Assembly: GCA_012031035.1 (NCBI GenBank)
Contig: JAAUUT010000025.1
Coordinates: 1-52,554 of the forward strand
Reading direction: 5' to 3'
DNA length: 52,554 bases
Source: Candidatus Altimarinota bacterium
GTDB lineage: Bacteria > Cyanobacteriota > Cyanobacteriia > Cyanobacteriales > Microcystaceae
Part shown: positions 1-8,447 of the stretch, piece after piece
Position numbering within the stretch: position 1 is the first letter of the stretch
How the letters are laid out: each line of letters starts with the position of its first letter
Translations under genes and position numbers: made by a program
Notes under the pieces: model-generated
Told to the model about the DNA's origin: nothing
The model's input: the letters and a program-made list of their open reading frames with translations, nothing else
The model's database searches: none

Positions 1-4
1 TTCT

Positions 5-163
5 TCAAATTTCGAGAAAATTCAGATTTAATAAGGCTAGAATCGTTGACGGTTTTAAATTCATTTGTAAAAAAAATTTAGTCAATTGCTTGACTTTTTG
101 AGAGGGAACAGTAACTTTACTTATTTGTTTTTGATATGATTGTTTGAGTTCAATTAAGTTCAT
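5..163 (-). CDS. Small hypothetical protein, 52 aa
   Basis: A short reading frame starts at the ATG at 163 and stops at 5-7. It begins MNLIELKQSY and is Lys/Gln/Leu-rich, with no membrane segment. A purine-rich stretch (AAAGAGAGA) lies a few bases before the ATG and could be a ribosome binding site. The sequence could also be the start of a longer protein cut short by a mutation. I do not recognise the family. It lies downstream, on the same strand, of a ribbon-helix-helix gene, which hints at a small plasmid- or toxin-antitoxin-type pair, but that is inference. Real-gene status is uncertain. Confidence 0.35.
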   Translation of the reverse strand: MNLIELKQSYQKQISKVTVPSQKVKQLTKFFLQMNLKPSTILALLNLNFLEI

Positions 164-394
164 AATTTATCTCTCTTTACCTCGGCAATCTACTTGACTA
201 ATTACTGGCTATCAAATTTTTGGCGATCGCCAAACTAAAACTTGCATGCGACTTATTCTGACTGTTGTTTTGTCAGCGTTTTACATCAAATTATTAGGCG
301 AAGTCACTACAATTTTTTAAAGCGGTAGCAAAAACAAAAAAGGCAATAACTAATTAGCCGTTTAGTTTTTTATTTTGAATGTAAAAAAAAATTA
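164..394. other. Spacer without a visible gene
   Basis: About 230 bases, AT-rich, with one HIP1 octamer (near 223). No open frame with a start and a plausible product is visible on either strand. It separates the 52-aa ORF from the ribbon-helix-helix gene and may hold a promoter for the former. Confidence 0.4.
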
Positions 395-568
395 TTATTT
401 GGCTTTATTTACAGAACTTTTAGGAGAAGTAATTACCAGATTTCTAATACATTCTCTAATGACATCGGTGTAAGTTCGACCTGCAAGTTTACAATAAGTA
501 TCTAGTTGCTCGATCTCAGATTGGCTAAAGCCGACAGTAATTCGTTTTTCAATTAATTTTCTTTTCAC
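395..568 (-). CDS. Ribbon-helix-helix (CopG/Arc-like) DNA-binding protein, 57 aa
   Basis: The 57-residue product begins MKRKLIEKRITVGFSQSEIE and ends SSVNKAK. The pattern is a basic N-terminus, a beta strand with alternating residues (KRITVGF), a helix (SQSEIEQLDTYCKLAG) and a second helix after RTYTDVIREC. This is the layout of ribbon-helix-helix repressors such as CopG and of many antitoxins. The start is GTG at 568; an in-frame TAG lies immediately before it, so no earlier start is possible. It is too short for most ORF callers. No toxin gene is visible next to it. Its likely role is as a repressor or antitoxin, inferred from the fold only. Confidence 0.65.
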   Translation of the reverse strand: MKRKLIEKRITVGFSQSEIEQLDTYCKLAGRTYTDVIRECIRNLVITSPKSSVNKAK

Positions 569-1056
569 CTAACTAAACAACCCCTACATAAAGCACATGA
601 ACATAACCATTAGATCTAATCTTGCGATCGCTCGTAATTTATAACCAATCTCAATTCTTACCTTGGTTTGTTAATAAAAACAACAAAGGGCACGCAATGC
701 GTACCCTGACAAAATCTGCTTATTTGAAAAAGTTAATTGATAACTAACAAATTATTTACACAAAACTAACTTAATCCATAACGTATAAAAAGATATAACT
801 GTTCTATCTTCTGGAATTGCTTAAGTGCACTCTAGGTGTCTTCTTAAACAAGTCTCAGCAGAAACTCTGCTGGAATAATTGCTATTTAATTGGCGATAGA
901 GCATCACTTATCCATCAGCTTTGTATCCAATATAGCCTATGATTTTTTCACTGTCAAAAAATTTTCAATCTTTTGCCTGGTAAGCTTTTGCGACTTTGCT
1001 AGCAAAACTCATTTGAAAGATCGAGGCTGCATCTGCGACAGTATTTCTAGACAAAC
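569..1056. other. Spacer with two small hairpins
   Basis: No convincing gene. Two inverted repeats are visible: 687-707 (AGGG-C-ACGC / GCGT-A-CCCT, 3-base loop, one mismatch) and 856-872 (CAGCAGA / TCTGCTG, 3-base loop). Neither is followed by a T-run on either strand, so I do not call them terminators. They look like small dispersed palindromes. Confidence 0.45.
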
Positions 1057-1632
1057 TTACTTTCTGTCTGTATGGGTTATCTGCATCCCCGCACTAATCG
1101 GATCGAATTCTTCGGGAAAAATTGTTCGCTCGTTGTATCTAGCTCTATCTAGGCTCGCTCCTTTTAAGTTAGCCTCTTGCAAGTTAGCTCCATTTAAGTA
1201 AGCTCCTCTTAAATCCGCTCTCCACAGATCGCATTGCACCAAATTAACGTCTTTTAGGTAACCCTGACTTAAATTAGCTATGCAAAGCTTGGCTCTCCAG
1301 AGATACGCCCCATGTAGGTTAGCGCCTTCTAAGTTAGCTTCTTCGAGGTTGGCTTGACCGAGATCGATTTTCCACATATCGGCTCCACTTAAATTGGCTT
1401 CTCTAAGATTGGCTTTCGCTAGGTTAGCTCTATAAAGACAGGCTCCTGATAGGTTACAGCCATAAAGATTAGCTGCTTCTAAATTGGCTTCTTCAAAATC
1501 GGTATCTACTAAACATAATCTGCTGAGATCGACTCCCAATAGGTCTATTCTCTTAAAATCTCTTTCCCCTGCTTTGTACCTTCTCAGCAGTTCTTCAGCA
1601 TTCATCATTAGGAGGTTTAAATATAAGCTCAT
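1057..1632 (-). CDS. Pentapeptide-repeat protein
   Basis: The protein has up to 191 residues and carries about two dozen A(N/D)LXX pentapeptide units from about residue 45 to 170 (for example EANLEAANLYGCNLSGA, LAKANLREANLSGAD). Such arrays fold as a right-handed quadrilateral beta helix and are very common in cyanobacteria; most have no known function. There is no signal peptide and no second domain. The N-terminal segment NAEELLRRYKAGERDF is the usual lead-in helix of the family. The start is uncertain: ATG codons lie at 1632, 1608 and 1605, and the last fits the conserved MNAEELL start best, but none has a good ribosome binding site. Confidence 0.85.
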   Translation of the reverse strand: MSLYLNLLMMNAEELLRRYKAGERDFKRIDLLGVDLSRLCLVDTDFEEANLEAANLYGCNLSGACLYRANLAKANLREANLSGADMWKIDLGQANLEEANLEGANLHGAYLWRAKLCIANLSQGYLKDVNLVQCDLWRADLRGAYLNGANLQEANLKGASLDRARYNERTIFPEEFDPISAGMQITHTDRK

Positions 1633-1764
1633 CTTCGTCTAGAGAAAAACTTAGGAAGCTTTTTAGTATGAGTTATTTAGATAATAGCTAGATGTTCCCC
1701 TCAAATCAATTGTGAGCTTACTACTAGAGCTATTCAATTGTCCAGAATTCAAAAATTTTTTTTA

Positions 1765-2510
1765 CTAACTTTTGCGTCTAGCCCAGTGAGTTCCTTGCCA
1801 GAGAAGTGCGAATAATACTCCCGAAATCAAAGCTCCTATATTCCATTTAAACGAGCTTTTTAGGAGAGTTAAGCGTCGGTCTTTTTGAATTGTTTGGGTC
1901 TGAGCTTTAATGGTATTTTCAGATTGCTCGATAAAATCAGAAAGCTGTAATTTAATTTGACCTAATTGTTCGGAATTTTCAATCTCTGGAGCGCGACCTT
2001 GAGTGTCGAGACGACCGACTAACGCTTGCATTTCCTCTTTGGTTGTGGCTTTGGTTAATTGCTCTTTAACCTGTTGGATTTGGGCAAGCTGTTGATTAAG
2101 TTGGCTAGTAATTTGTTCGTTGCTCTGACGCTCGATCCGCACGGTATTAACGATTCCCAAAGGAATGAGTAAAAACATGACTATGGCTCCTAATAAAGTT
2201 AACCATGATAACGTTTTTACCAAAAAGATTTCTCCAGCGATCGCAAATTTAATTCTCCAAAAAATATTAAGGCTAAGCCAATTAAAGGAACGGCAATTTG
2301 TTCGATAATCGTCCCCATTGTCTGGAATTCCCAAGCAGGATTGGTAAAACGCAACGGCGTTAAAGTTTCGATGGTATCTAACCCAAAAAATATCAACAAA
2401 CCATAACCGACCCAACGTAACAGGGTAATAGAGCGCGCTAGGCGATCGCTAAACTGCCACAGTGTATCTATCTGTTTTTGTGCTAAGTTTTCGTCTTGTG
2501 ATTGACTCAT
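1765..2510 (-). pseudogene. HpsJ-like, cyanoexosortase A-associated membrane protein (frameshifted)
   Basis: The gene appears in two frames. Frame one (2510-2217) has two membrane segments near its N-terminus (LLRWVGYGLLIFFGL; IIEQIAVPLIGLALIFFG). Frame two picks up with a third (LTLLGAIVMFLLIPLGIV), then a soluble Gln-rich coiled coil (NEQITSQLNQQLAQIQQ) and a final membrane helix. On the minus strand, adding one T to the T5 run at 2222-2226 restores SLEKSFLVKTLSWL and gives one 248-residue protein. This architecture and position match the HpsJ-like proteins that accompany cyanoexosortases. It is the last gene of the operon and starts 31 bases after its neighbour. It may be a sequencing error, or a real inactivation. 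Confidence 0.7.
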
Positions 2511-2541
2511 AAATTTAAAGTTTAACTATGACAATTAGTAT

Positions 2542-3210
2542 TTAAAGGCTGGGAAAGCGCGGATGCCACCACTGATACCAAGATACCCAAACTTGTTCGA
2601 GAATTTGATATGCTTGCTCGCGAGGAGTTTCCTTGAGAGGGATAGATAAATGCGTCCACAGACAACGATGATCTCTAAGGGGTTCGGAACCGAGTAAGAT
2701 AGGAAGGAGGCGATTGACCTGTAAATCGTAAGTGTAGCGATTTTCAATAAACTGCGTATAAGCGATCGCGCCTTGCCCGCGAGGGTTAATGCAGGCTCTT
2801 AGATGGGCGAAATCCTCTCGAACCGAGAGACTGTAGAAACCAGTTTCTTTTTGTTCTCGTACAATCGATGCAGATTCTTTTGCGGGTAACAGAGTCGGAT
2901 CGTACTCGCGAAAAAGCTTTTCGTTAGTATGGGGATGGTCTACATAACGCATCGCGATCGCCACAGTTAAGCCATTGCGCGTATATTCATAACGTTTTTC
3001 CTCAAATGTCCCTTCTTTAGTCTGTTTTGCTTGAAGAGTCTGACTTCCCTTTATCTTCCATCCTGGCAGAGGAACTTCTGCCGGAAAGACAAAGGTTGTA
3101 TGAATTACTTGCTCAGTAGGTGAAACTAAGAGCGATTTCCCCAGCACGAAGATAGCACTACAGAAAGTCAGCGCTAAAACAGGAATACGAAGTTGTTTCC
3201 ACACAAACAC
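2542..3210 (-). CDS. Cyanoexosortase A system-associated protein
   Basis: 222 residues: one N-terminal membrane anchor (LRIPVLALTFCSAIFVLGKSLLV) followed by an extracytoplasmic domain with the motif FPAEVPLPGW. This resembles the EpsI-like partner proteins encoded next to exosortases, which are thought to assist processing or export at the membrane. It starts 4 bases after the stop of the exosortase gene, so translation is very probably coupled. An additional short domain with Cys residues (RACINPRG; DHRCLWTH) lies in the second half. The function is inferred from family and neighbour, not from catalytic residues. Confidence 0.75.
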   Translation of the reverse strand: MFVWKQLRIPVLALTFCSAIFVLGKSLLVSPTEQVIHTTFVFPAEVPLPGWKIKGSQTLQAKQTKEGTFEEKRYEYTRNGLTVAIAMRYVDHPHTNEKLFREYDPTLLPAKESASIVREQKETGFYSLSVREDFAHLRACINPRGQGAIAYTQFIENRYTYDLQVNRLLPILLGSEPLRDHRCLWTHLSIPLKETPREQAYQILEQVWVSWYQWWHPRFPSL

Positions 3211-3214
3211 AATT

Positions 3215-4090
3215 TTAAATTTCCGATCGATCTAATGTTTTCTCGGTTGTTTGAGGTTCTCTGTTCTCTAATCGCAAGAGAAAATAGCAGAATAAGCCAA
3301 ACAACCCGACGGAAATCATCGAAAAGATTAAAGATCCGTCACCGACGTGCCAGTAATCGAGTCCTACTCGATCTTGAGCATTCGCTAAAATTGCCATTAG
3401 AGCAACCCGAAAACCATTGACGGTGAAGGCGATCGCAATGGCTACTACAGGCACAATAATTTTTTTATTAAGTTCTGGAAGGGGAAACATATTTAAAAAT
3501 AGCACCGCCAATCCTAACAGGTAAAACATCCCTTCCAAGCCAGAACAGCCCATATTAACATTAACGCCGTCTTGGGGAAGCATAATCTCAAATCCGTTGC
3601 GATATACGTCAAATCCGCCGTACCAGAGGATAAAAGTAGCAAATTTGGCTGTAATTTCAGAAATATCAAGGAGCGGCCAAAGTAAGACTTTGGGAACGTT
3701 AAGGAAAAAGAGTACGGTCAATTCTCGCCAATATTGCTTTAATCCTCGCCAACCAGAAGCGAGCAAACTTAATCCTAAAGCTGATAAGAATGGTGCAACG
3801 CCAAGAAAGTTAGAAGTTGGTAGCGTAGAACTTTTGAGTAAAACGGCCGCAATAATTAATAGTCCTATCGAGCTAGGAAAAATGCCACTATTAAAGTCTA
3901 AGCGATCGCGTTTTTTCCAGACTAAAGACGATGCGGCAAACCAGAAAAGAAGGCTGAGGGCAAATAAGCTACGATTTCCCTCTCGATTAGTGAGTGACAA
4001 ATGAATGGCAATTAAACTAGAACCAATCCCTAACAACCAAAATCGAGGGGATTTTAAGAAGTCAAGCGTCGGGAGATGGATAGCTTTCAT
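3215..4090 (-). CDS. Cyanoexosortase A
   Basis: 291 residues with about eight membrane segments. The three hallmark residues of exosortase/archaeosortase transpeptidases are all present: Cys182 in NMGCSGLEGMF, Arg228 in VNGFRVALMA and His248 in DYWHVGDGSL. The family cleaves C-terminal PEP-CTERM-type sorting signals on exported proteins at the cytoplasmic membrane. It is part of a minus-strand operon with polysaccharide export genes upstream (56-base gap) and its partner protein 4 bases downstream. No protein with a recognisable PEP-CTERM tail is encoded in this window, so the substrates must lie elsewhere. Confidence 0.88.
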   Translation of the reverse strand: MKAIHLPTLDFLKSPRFWLLGIGSSLIAIHLSLTNREGNRSLFALSLLFWFAASSLVWKKRDRLDFNSGIFPSSIGLLIIAAVLLKSSTLPTSNFLGVAPFLSALGLSLLASGWRGLKQYWRELTVLFFLNVPKVLLWPLLDISEITAKFATFILWYGGFDVYRNGFEIMLPQDGVNVNMGCSGLEGMFYLLGLAVLFLNMFPLPELNKKIIVPVVAIAIAFTVNGFRVALMAILANAQDRVGLDYWHVGDGSLIFSMISVGLFGLFCYFLLRLENREPQTTEKTLDRSEI

Positions 4091-4146
4091 TGAAATTAAA
4101 TAGAATTTTTCGTAGGTGCATAATTTAGTTTGGCTTTCGCGATCGA

Positions 4147-6315
4147 TTATTTCGTCTTAACAAGCTCTAAAATCTTTTGAGCGGGCATCAAGCTATTAGT
4201 AAAAGCTTCTTTATGTCTATTGGCAACGATTCCTATAACTGGAGTTCCAGAAAGCTTGACTTGTTCTAATGTTTGGTCTAACGTCGAACGTTCTAATTTT
4301 CCTAGTGCAGTAACCAGTAAAACGCCATCGGTATGAGTTGCCAATAGATGAGTATCGGCATAGCCTAACAAAAGAGGAGCTTTGTAAACCACTAGATCGA
4401 AAATAGCGTGCAATTTTTCCATCAAACTTTCCATTTTTCTAGAGGCAAGAATTCTAGTCGGATCTAGCGGCATCGAACCAGTGGTCAAGACAAACAAATT
4501 ATCTTCTACTGGCGATCGCTCGATAACCTCATTAATATCTGGGATCTCCTCTGATAAAAGATCGCTCAATCCTCGCTCATTGGTTAATTGCAGGCACAAA
4601 TGCAAGCTAGGATCGCGCAAATCTGTATCTACTAATAGAACACGCTGTCCCATACTTGCAGCGGCTCTTGCCAGATAGAGCGCAACAGTAGAGCGACCAT
4701 TAGCAGGTGCAGCAGAACTAATGACCAAAGAGCGAACGGGAGACTCTGAATTGAAAAGATAAATATTAGTGTAAAGAGAGCGAAAAGCTTCAAAAAATGA
4801 GGAGTTTAGAGGCGTTAGCGGTTTGTATCCATTGCCTAAACTTAGTCGATCCCCTTGTCCGATGACGGGATTAAAGGCTTCCGCGTACAGAGGTACGTCT
4901 AGTTCTTTTTCAAACGGAATGACTCCTAAAATTGGCAATTTAGTGGCTTCTTTGATGTCCTGAGAGGTATAGAGAACATTAATCAGCTTATCTAAGGCTA
5001 AAGCAACGCCTATGCCCACTAATAACCCTAACGCCGCACCTATAATTAAGTTTCGCTTTAAACTTGCAGCAGATTCTTCAGGATCTATAGGCGGAGTTAA
5101 TAGCCGCCAAGGAATTTCTTTTTGTGCTGCGTCGATGCGCAAAGCTTCTCGTTTTGACAAAAATTGATTGAGGTTTTGAGAGGCGATTTCTAATTCGCGC
5201 TGGATATCATTGTATTGGCGAAGAACTCCCGATAATTGCTTGACTTCTCGATTGAGGCGATCTAGGGTTTGAGTCAGCACTAGATAGCGGGTTTCTAGTT
5301 CTTGAATTCGATCCGCTGCTGCTTTAACTGTTCGCTGTCCTTCTTGACGAATTAAAGGAATCAAATTTTGTCGCTGCTTTCTAAGTAGCTTGAGTTCGGG
5401 ACTATTCTCAAGGAGTAGTGCTGAATCGAGAGCCGTTTGACTGTCTATTTGCAGAAGTTGATTAATTAAACTTTGATAGCGGGGATTGGCGGTTAGGATT
5501 GAAGTTATAGCAGGTTCGTCACCTTTTTTCGATAGCTCTTTTTGCAAAGATGCGTAAAGCGATTTGGCTTCATTGAGTTGAACCTGAGTTTCTAATTGCT
5601 GCTGTCCAAAAGCCGCTGAAAGAGCAGACAGTTGTTGACCTTTTACTTCTGGATCGACTAAATTATTTTGTAAGCGAATTTTTTGCAGGCGCTCTTGCTG
5701 AAAGGCGACGCGCGATTGTAGATTGGGAAGTTGTCCTTCTACAAAGTTAATCCCTTGACGAATGCCTGTCTGACGGGTATTCAAACTATAGTTAAGATAA
5801 GCCTGAGCGACAACCTCTAAAACATCTTTAACCAGTTCGCGATCGCTACTGCTGTAAGAAACTGTCAAAATCTCAGCTTTTTCCCCGGCTGTTGCAATTG
5901 TTAAGCCGCCAATAATCGAGCCATAAGTTACATTGGGATAGCGCTTTTGAATCTGTTCGACAACCGGAGTCATCACGGCAGGAGACGTTAAAATCTTGAG
6001 TTTAACCTCATCTGCGGTGACTGCAATAACATCTTCCCGACTGCTTAAGGTTTGGGGGTTAGTAGAGGAAATTACTTGAGTTTCAATGGTTACGGGTTCG
6101 GTTAACAACTCAAACTGACTTTGATAAGTGGGAACATCAGTAAGCGCCTTAAATGCAGCCAAAGCAGCTATTGAGGCGGTTATCCCGCCAATAACAAGAC
6201 TTCTGCGCCGGATGGCTGCGATAACTTGACTTAGATTTAATCCGCCTTCATCGCTCTCGTCGAATTGAGCAGCATTGGTCAAGGATAATGAAGGGGAAGG
6301 GCGTTCGGCTTTCAT
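4147..6315 (-). CDS. Wzz/BY-kinase-like polysaccharide chain protein with degenerate ATPase
   Basis: 722 residues. The N-terminus has a Wzz-type chain-length domain with a membrane segment near 40-57, a long periplasmic coiled coil (about 190-400) and a second membrane segment near 420-440. The C-terminal part (about 505-722) is a CpsD/Wzc-type P-loop kinase domain. Its Walker A segment reads AAPANGRST, with Arg541 where the ATP-binding Lys is expected. The Walker A-prime segment LLVDTDLRDP is normal. The Walker B segment reads LVVYKAPLLLG instead of the usual DTPP. There is no terminal Tyr cluster. It likely acts in chain-length control or export with the Wza-like protein 13 bases upstream, but probably not as an active kinase. 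Confidence 0.85.
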   Translation of the reverse strand: MKAERPSPSLSLTNAAQFDESDEGGLNLSQVIAAIRRRSLVIGGITASIAALAAFKALTDVPTYQSQFELLTEPVTIETQVISSTNPQTLSSREDVIAVTADEVKLKILTSPAVMTPVVEQIQKRYPNVTYGSIIGGLTIATAGEKAEILTVSYSSSDRELVKDVLEVVAQAYLNYSLNTRQTGIRQGINFVEGQLPNLQSRVAFQQERLQKIRLQNNLVDPEVKGQQLSALSAAFGQQQLETQVQLNEAKSLYASLQKELSKKGDEPAITSILTANPRYQSLINQLLQIDSQTALDSALLLENSPELKLLRKQRQNLIPLIRQEGQRTVKAAADRIQELETRYLVLTQTLDRLNREVKQLSGVLRQYNDIQRELEIASQNLNQFLSKREALRIDAAQKEIPWRLLTPPIDPEESAASLKRNLIIGAALGLLVGIGVALALDKLINVLYTSQDIKEATKLPILGVIPFEKELDVPLYAEAFNPVIGQGDRLSLGNGYKPLTPLNSSFFEAFRSLYTNIYLFNSESPVRSLVISSAAPANGRSTVALYLARAAASMGQRVLLVDTDLRDPSLHLCLQLTNERGLSDLLSEEIPDINEVIERSPVEDNLFVLTTGSMPLDPTRILASRKMESLMEKLHAIFDLVVYKAPLLLGYADTHLLATHTDGVLLVTALGKLERSTLDQTLEQVKLSGTPVIGIVANRHKEAFTNSLMPAQKILELVKTK

Positions 6316-6328
6316 CTAATTTCCTTAT

Positions 6329-8161
6329 CTATTCAAACAACCTGAACAGGTTGAATGGGGTGCTAAATATTGTCAAAAACTTGCCTACAGGATTTAACAC
6401 TGTATCCAGCGTATCCGAAAGCTTAGATAGCGTCGAGCGACCGACAAGAATTACATCATTGTTGTAAAGAACTGGATTGGTTTCCTCGTTAAGTCCTCCA
6501 GCAAAATCGATCTCGATTTCTCTTCGAGAAACAGTTCCGTTGGGGTTGAGGCGAATTAGTTCTACGGAACCCGTGCTAGCTTCATTGGTAAACCCTCCCG
6601 CAGCAAACAAAGCTTGATTTAATGGCGTATTTGGCGGAATTTCAACAACTCCTGGACTGCGAACTTCTCCTACTATGTTAACGCCGATCGTATCGGGGGA
6701 AAAACTTGCAGCAGCTATATCGGCAGCTTCTTCAGGGGCGAGAGCCGTTGCTATGGGGACAAAAATCGTATCTCCATCTTGTAAAATGGTGTCTTGGCTG
6801 GAATCGCCTTCTCGTAAGAGTTTCCAAAGGTCGATCCCCAGGGTGCGTTCTAAACCATCGCTGGTACGACGGCGAATTTCAATTTGACGAACGTTGGCGA
6901 GTGGTTTGATGCCGCCAGCAATCTGAATGGCGCGAGTGACGGTGGGCGGAACGCTTCCACCACCATCAGATCCACCGGGTCGCCCGGCTTCTCCGGTTCT
7001 AGCGCTGCCCGTTACTGTATAAGGGCCAGGACGAAAGACTTCGCCAATAATAGTAATATTAAGAGGCTCGCTTTCGGCAGGTGCAAAACTGGTCGATCGC
7101 AGTAGAGAAATGTCTGCTAGATTGACATCGCTTGCTGTTGGGACGATTACCGTGTCTCCATTTTGAAGGATTAAATCCTGCCGTAAGTCGCCCGCTAGCA
7201 GCAGTTGCTTGAGATCGATCTCAATGGTTTGTTGAGATCCTAGTTTGGTAAGGCGACGAATTTGGATTTTCTCAAGGTCGGCCAGGGGTTCGATTCCGCC
7301 TGCTGCTTCGATCGCTGCTGTGACTGTCGGAAGAATGCTAGATTTTTCCTCTCCACTAAGGGCATGAGTTCCAGGTTTACGAACTTCTCCGAGTACGGCA
7401 ACCTTAATCGGTTGAGTGCGATCGCTTGCAAAACTGGCATCGGCTAATCCAGCCGAGGCAATGGGATCGATTCGCTCTGAGGTGGGAATGTAGATGGTGT
7501 CGCCATCTCTAATGGTGAGGTCGTTTGCGCTATCGCCCGTTTCTAGTAATTGCCAAAGATCGACGGCGATGACCTGCTGCCCTTTCCCATTTTGAAAGCG
7601 TCTAATTTGTACGTTGCGCAAGTCGGCGGCTTGTGTAATTCCGCCTGCGAGCTTGACGGCATCGCTCAATTTGGGCAAGCGAGAGCCTTGAAGCGGTACG
7701 GTATAGGAACCGGGACGGTTGATTTCTCCAGCGATACCTATTGAAACTGGACGTGGAACCAATAGGTTAATTGTAATTTGTGCATCTCTGAGGATTTGAG
7801 CTTGAGAGTATCTTGCGGCAATGGCTTTTGCTGCACCCGCTAAGGTCATTCCTCGTACTGAGATGCTCCCTATTTGAGGAAGGTTGAGCGAACCGTTGAT
7901 GGAAACTTCAAATTCGCCACTGTATTGTGGGAGTTTGAAAACTTCTATGCGAATGCGATCGCCCGCTCCCAACAGATAGTCGGACTCAGAATAAATTGCA
8001 TTAGCCGTAATAGAAGGCGAAACGATTGTTGCGGGAACCTTTTGTGCGTCGGCTCCTTGTGCGCAGGTAAGAATTGTTAGAATTAAAAAGGTCAAACTAC
8101 TCGTCAAGCAGAATTTTTGACCGAGCCAAGCAGGAAATTGATATTTAAGTGATTGGTTCAA
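6329..8161 (-). CDS. Wza-like polysaccharide export protein with SLBB repeats
   Basis: 610 residues. A signal peptide (hydrophobic stretch LTSSLTFLILTILTCAQGADA) is followed by the Poly_export domain (YLLGAGDRIRIEVFKLPQYSG, residues about 60-140) and then at least four SLBB-type units, each beginning with a variant of VLGEVRKPGTHAL or IAGEINRPGSYTV and ending in a DGDTIYIPT-like strand. Wza-type proteins form the outer-membrane channel for exported polysaccharide. The SLBB count is higher than in the classic E. coli protein. It is the first gene of the operon; the spacer 8162-8390 should hold its promoter. Confidence 0.88.
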   Translation of the reverse strand: MNQSLKYQFPAWLGQKFCLTSSLTFLILTILTCAQGADAQKVPATIVSPSITANAIYSESDYLLGAGDRIRIEVFKLPQYSGEFEVSINGSLNLPQIGSISVRGMTLAGAAKAIAARYSQAQILRDAQITINLLVPRPVSIGIAGEINRPGSYTVPLQGSRLPKLSDAVKLAGGITQAADLRNVQIRRFQNGKGQQVIAVDLWQLLETGDSANDLTIRDGDTIYIPTSERIDPIASAGLADASFASDRTQPIKVAVLGEVRKPGTHALSGEEKSSILPTVTAAIEAAGGIEPLADLEKIQIRRLTKLGSQQTIEIDLKQLLLAGDLRQDLILQNGDTVIVPTASDVNLADISLLRSTSFAPAESEPLNITIIGEVFRPGPYTVTGSARTGEAGRPGGSDGGGSVPPTVTRAIQIAGGIKPLANVRQIEIRRRTSDGLERTLGIDLWKLLREGDSSQDTILQDGDTIFVPIATALAPEEAADIAAASFSPDTIGVNIVGEVRSPGVVEIPPNTPLNQALFAAGGFTNEASTGSVELIRLNPNGTVSRREIEIDFAGGLNEETNPVLYNNDVILVGRSTLSKLSDTLDTVLNPVGKFLTIFSTPFNLFRLFE

Positions 8162-8447
8162 TTTTCAGTCTTGATAATCAACAAGTAGAAATATTTTAAT
8201 ATTTTGGCTCACTGGGAAAAGACTGTCAGCGATCGCGATCGCTAACAATTGACATGAGAATAACATCTATAGTCTCTATCCAGTTTTTTACCAAAATTTG
8301 ACACACTAGCTAACGTATCTAGATACAACCGTCAAAAATTATTTCTTGAGAAACTAGCCAGAAGCAACCAGATCGGTCATCTATGTTTAAGTGGGGAGTG
8401 GGAAATTCAAAGAATTGGCTTGCCAACCACACAAAAGTTTCCTAACC
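8162..8447. promoter_or_regulatory. Divergent intergenic region between export operon and FGE-like gene
   Basis: About 285 bases between two divergently transcribed genes, so promoters for both should be here. It contains overlapping HIP1 octamers (8229-8243). I cannot pick out convincing -35/-10 pairs by eye. The frame of the plus-strand gene is open upstream to 8391, but that part looks non-coding. Confidence 0.4.

Noticed and set aside
687..872. Two hairpins as terminators
   Set aside because: No T-run follows on either strand and they are not placed at a gene end.
890..1201. 103-aa plus-strand frame
   Set aside because: It overlaps the pentapeptide-repeat gene on the other strand and its end (LAPFKLASCKLAPFK) is just the complement of the repeat; no ribosome binding site.
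7260..7310. tRNA-like GGTTCGATTCC segment
   Set aside because: It lies inside the Wza-like coding region, repeats with the SLBB units, and no cloverleaf can be built around it.
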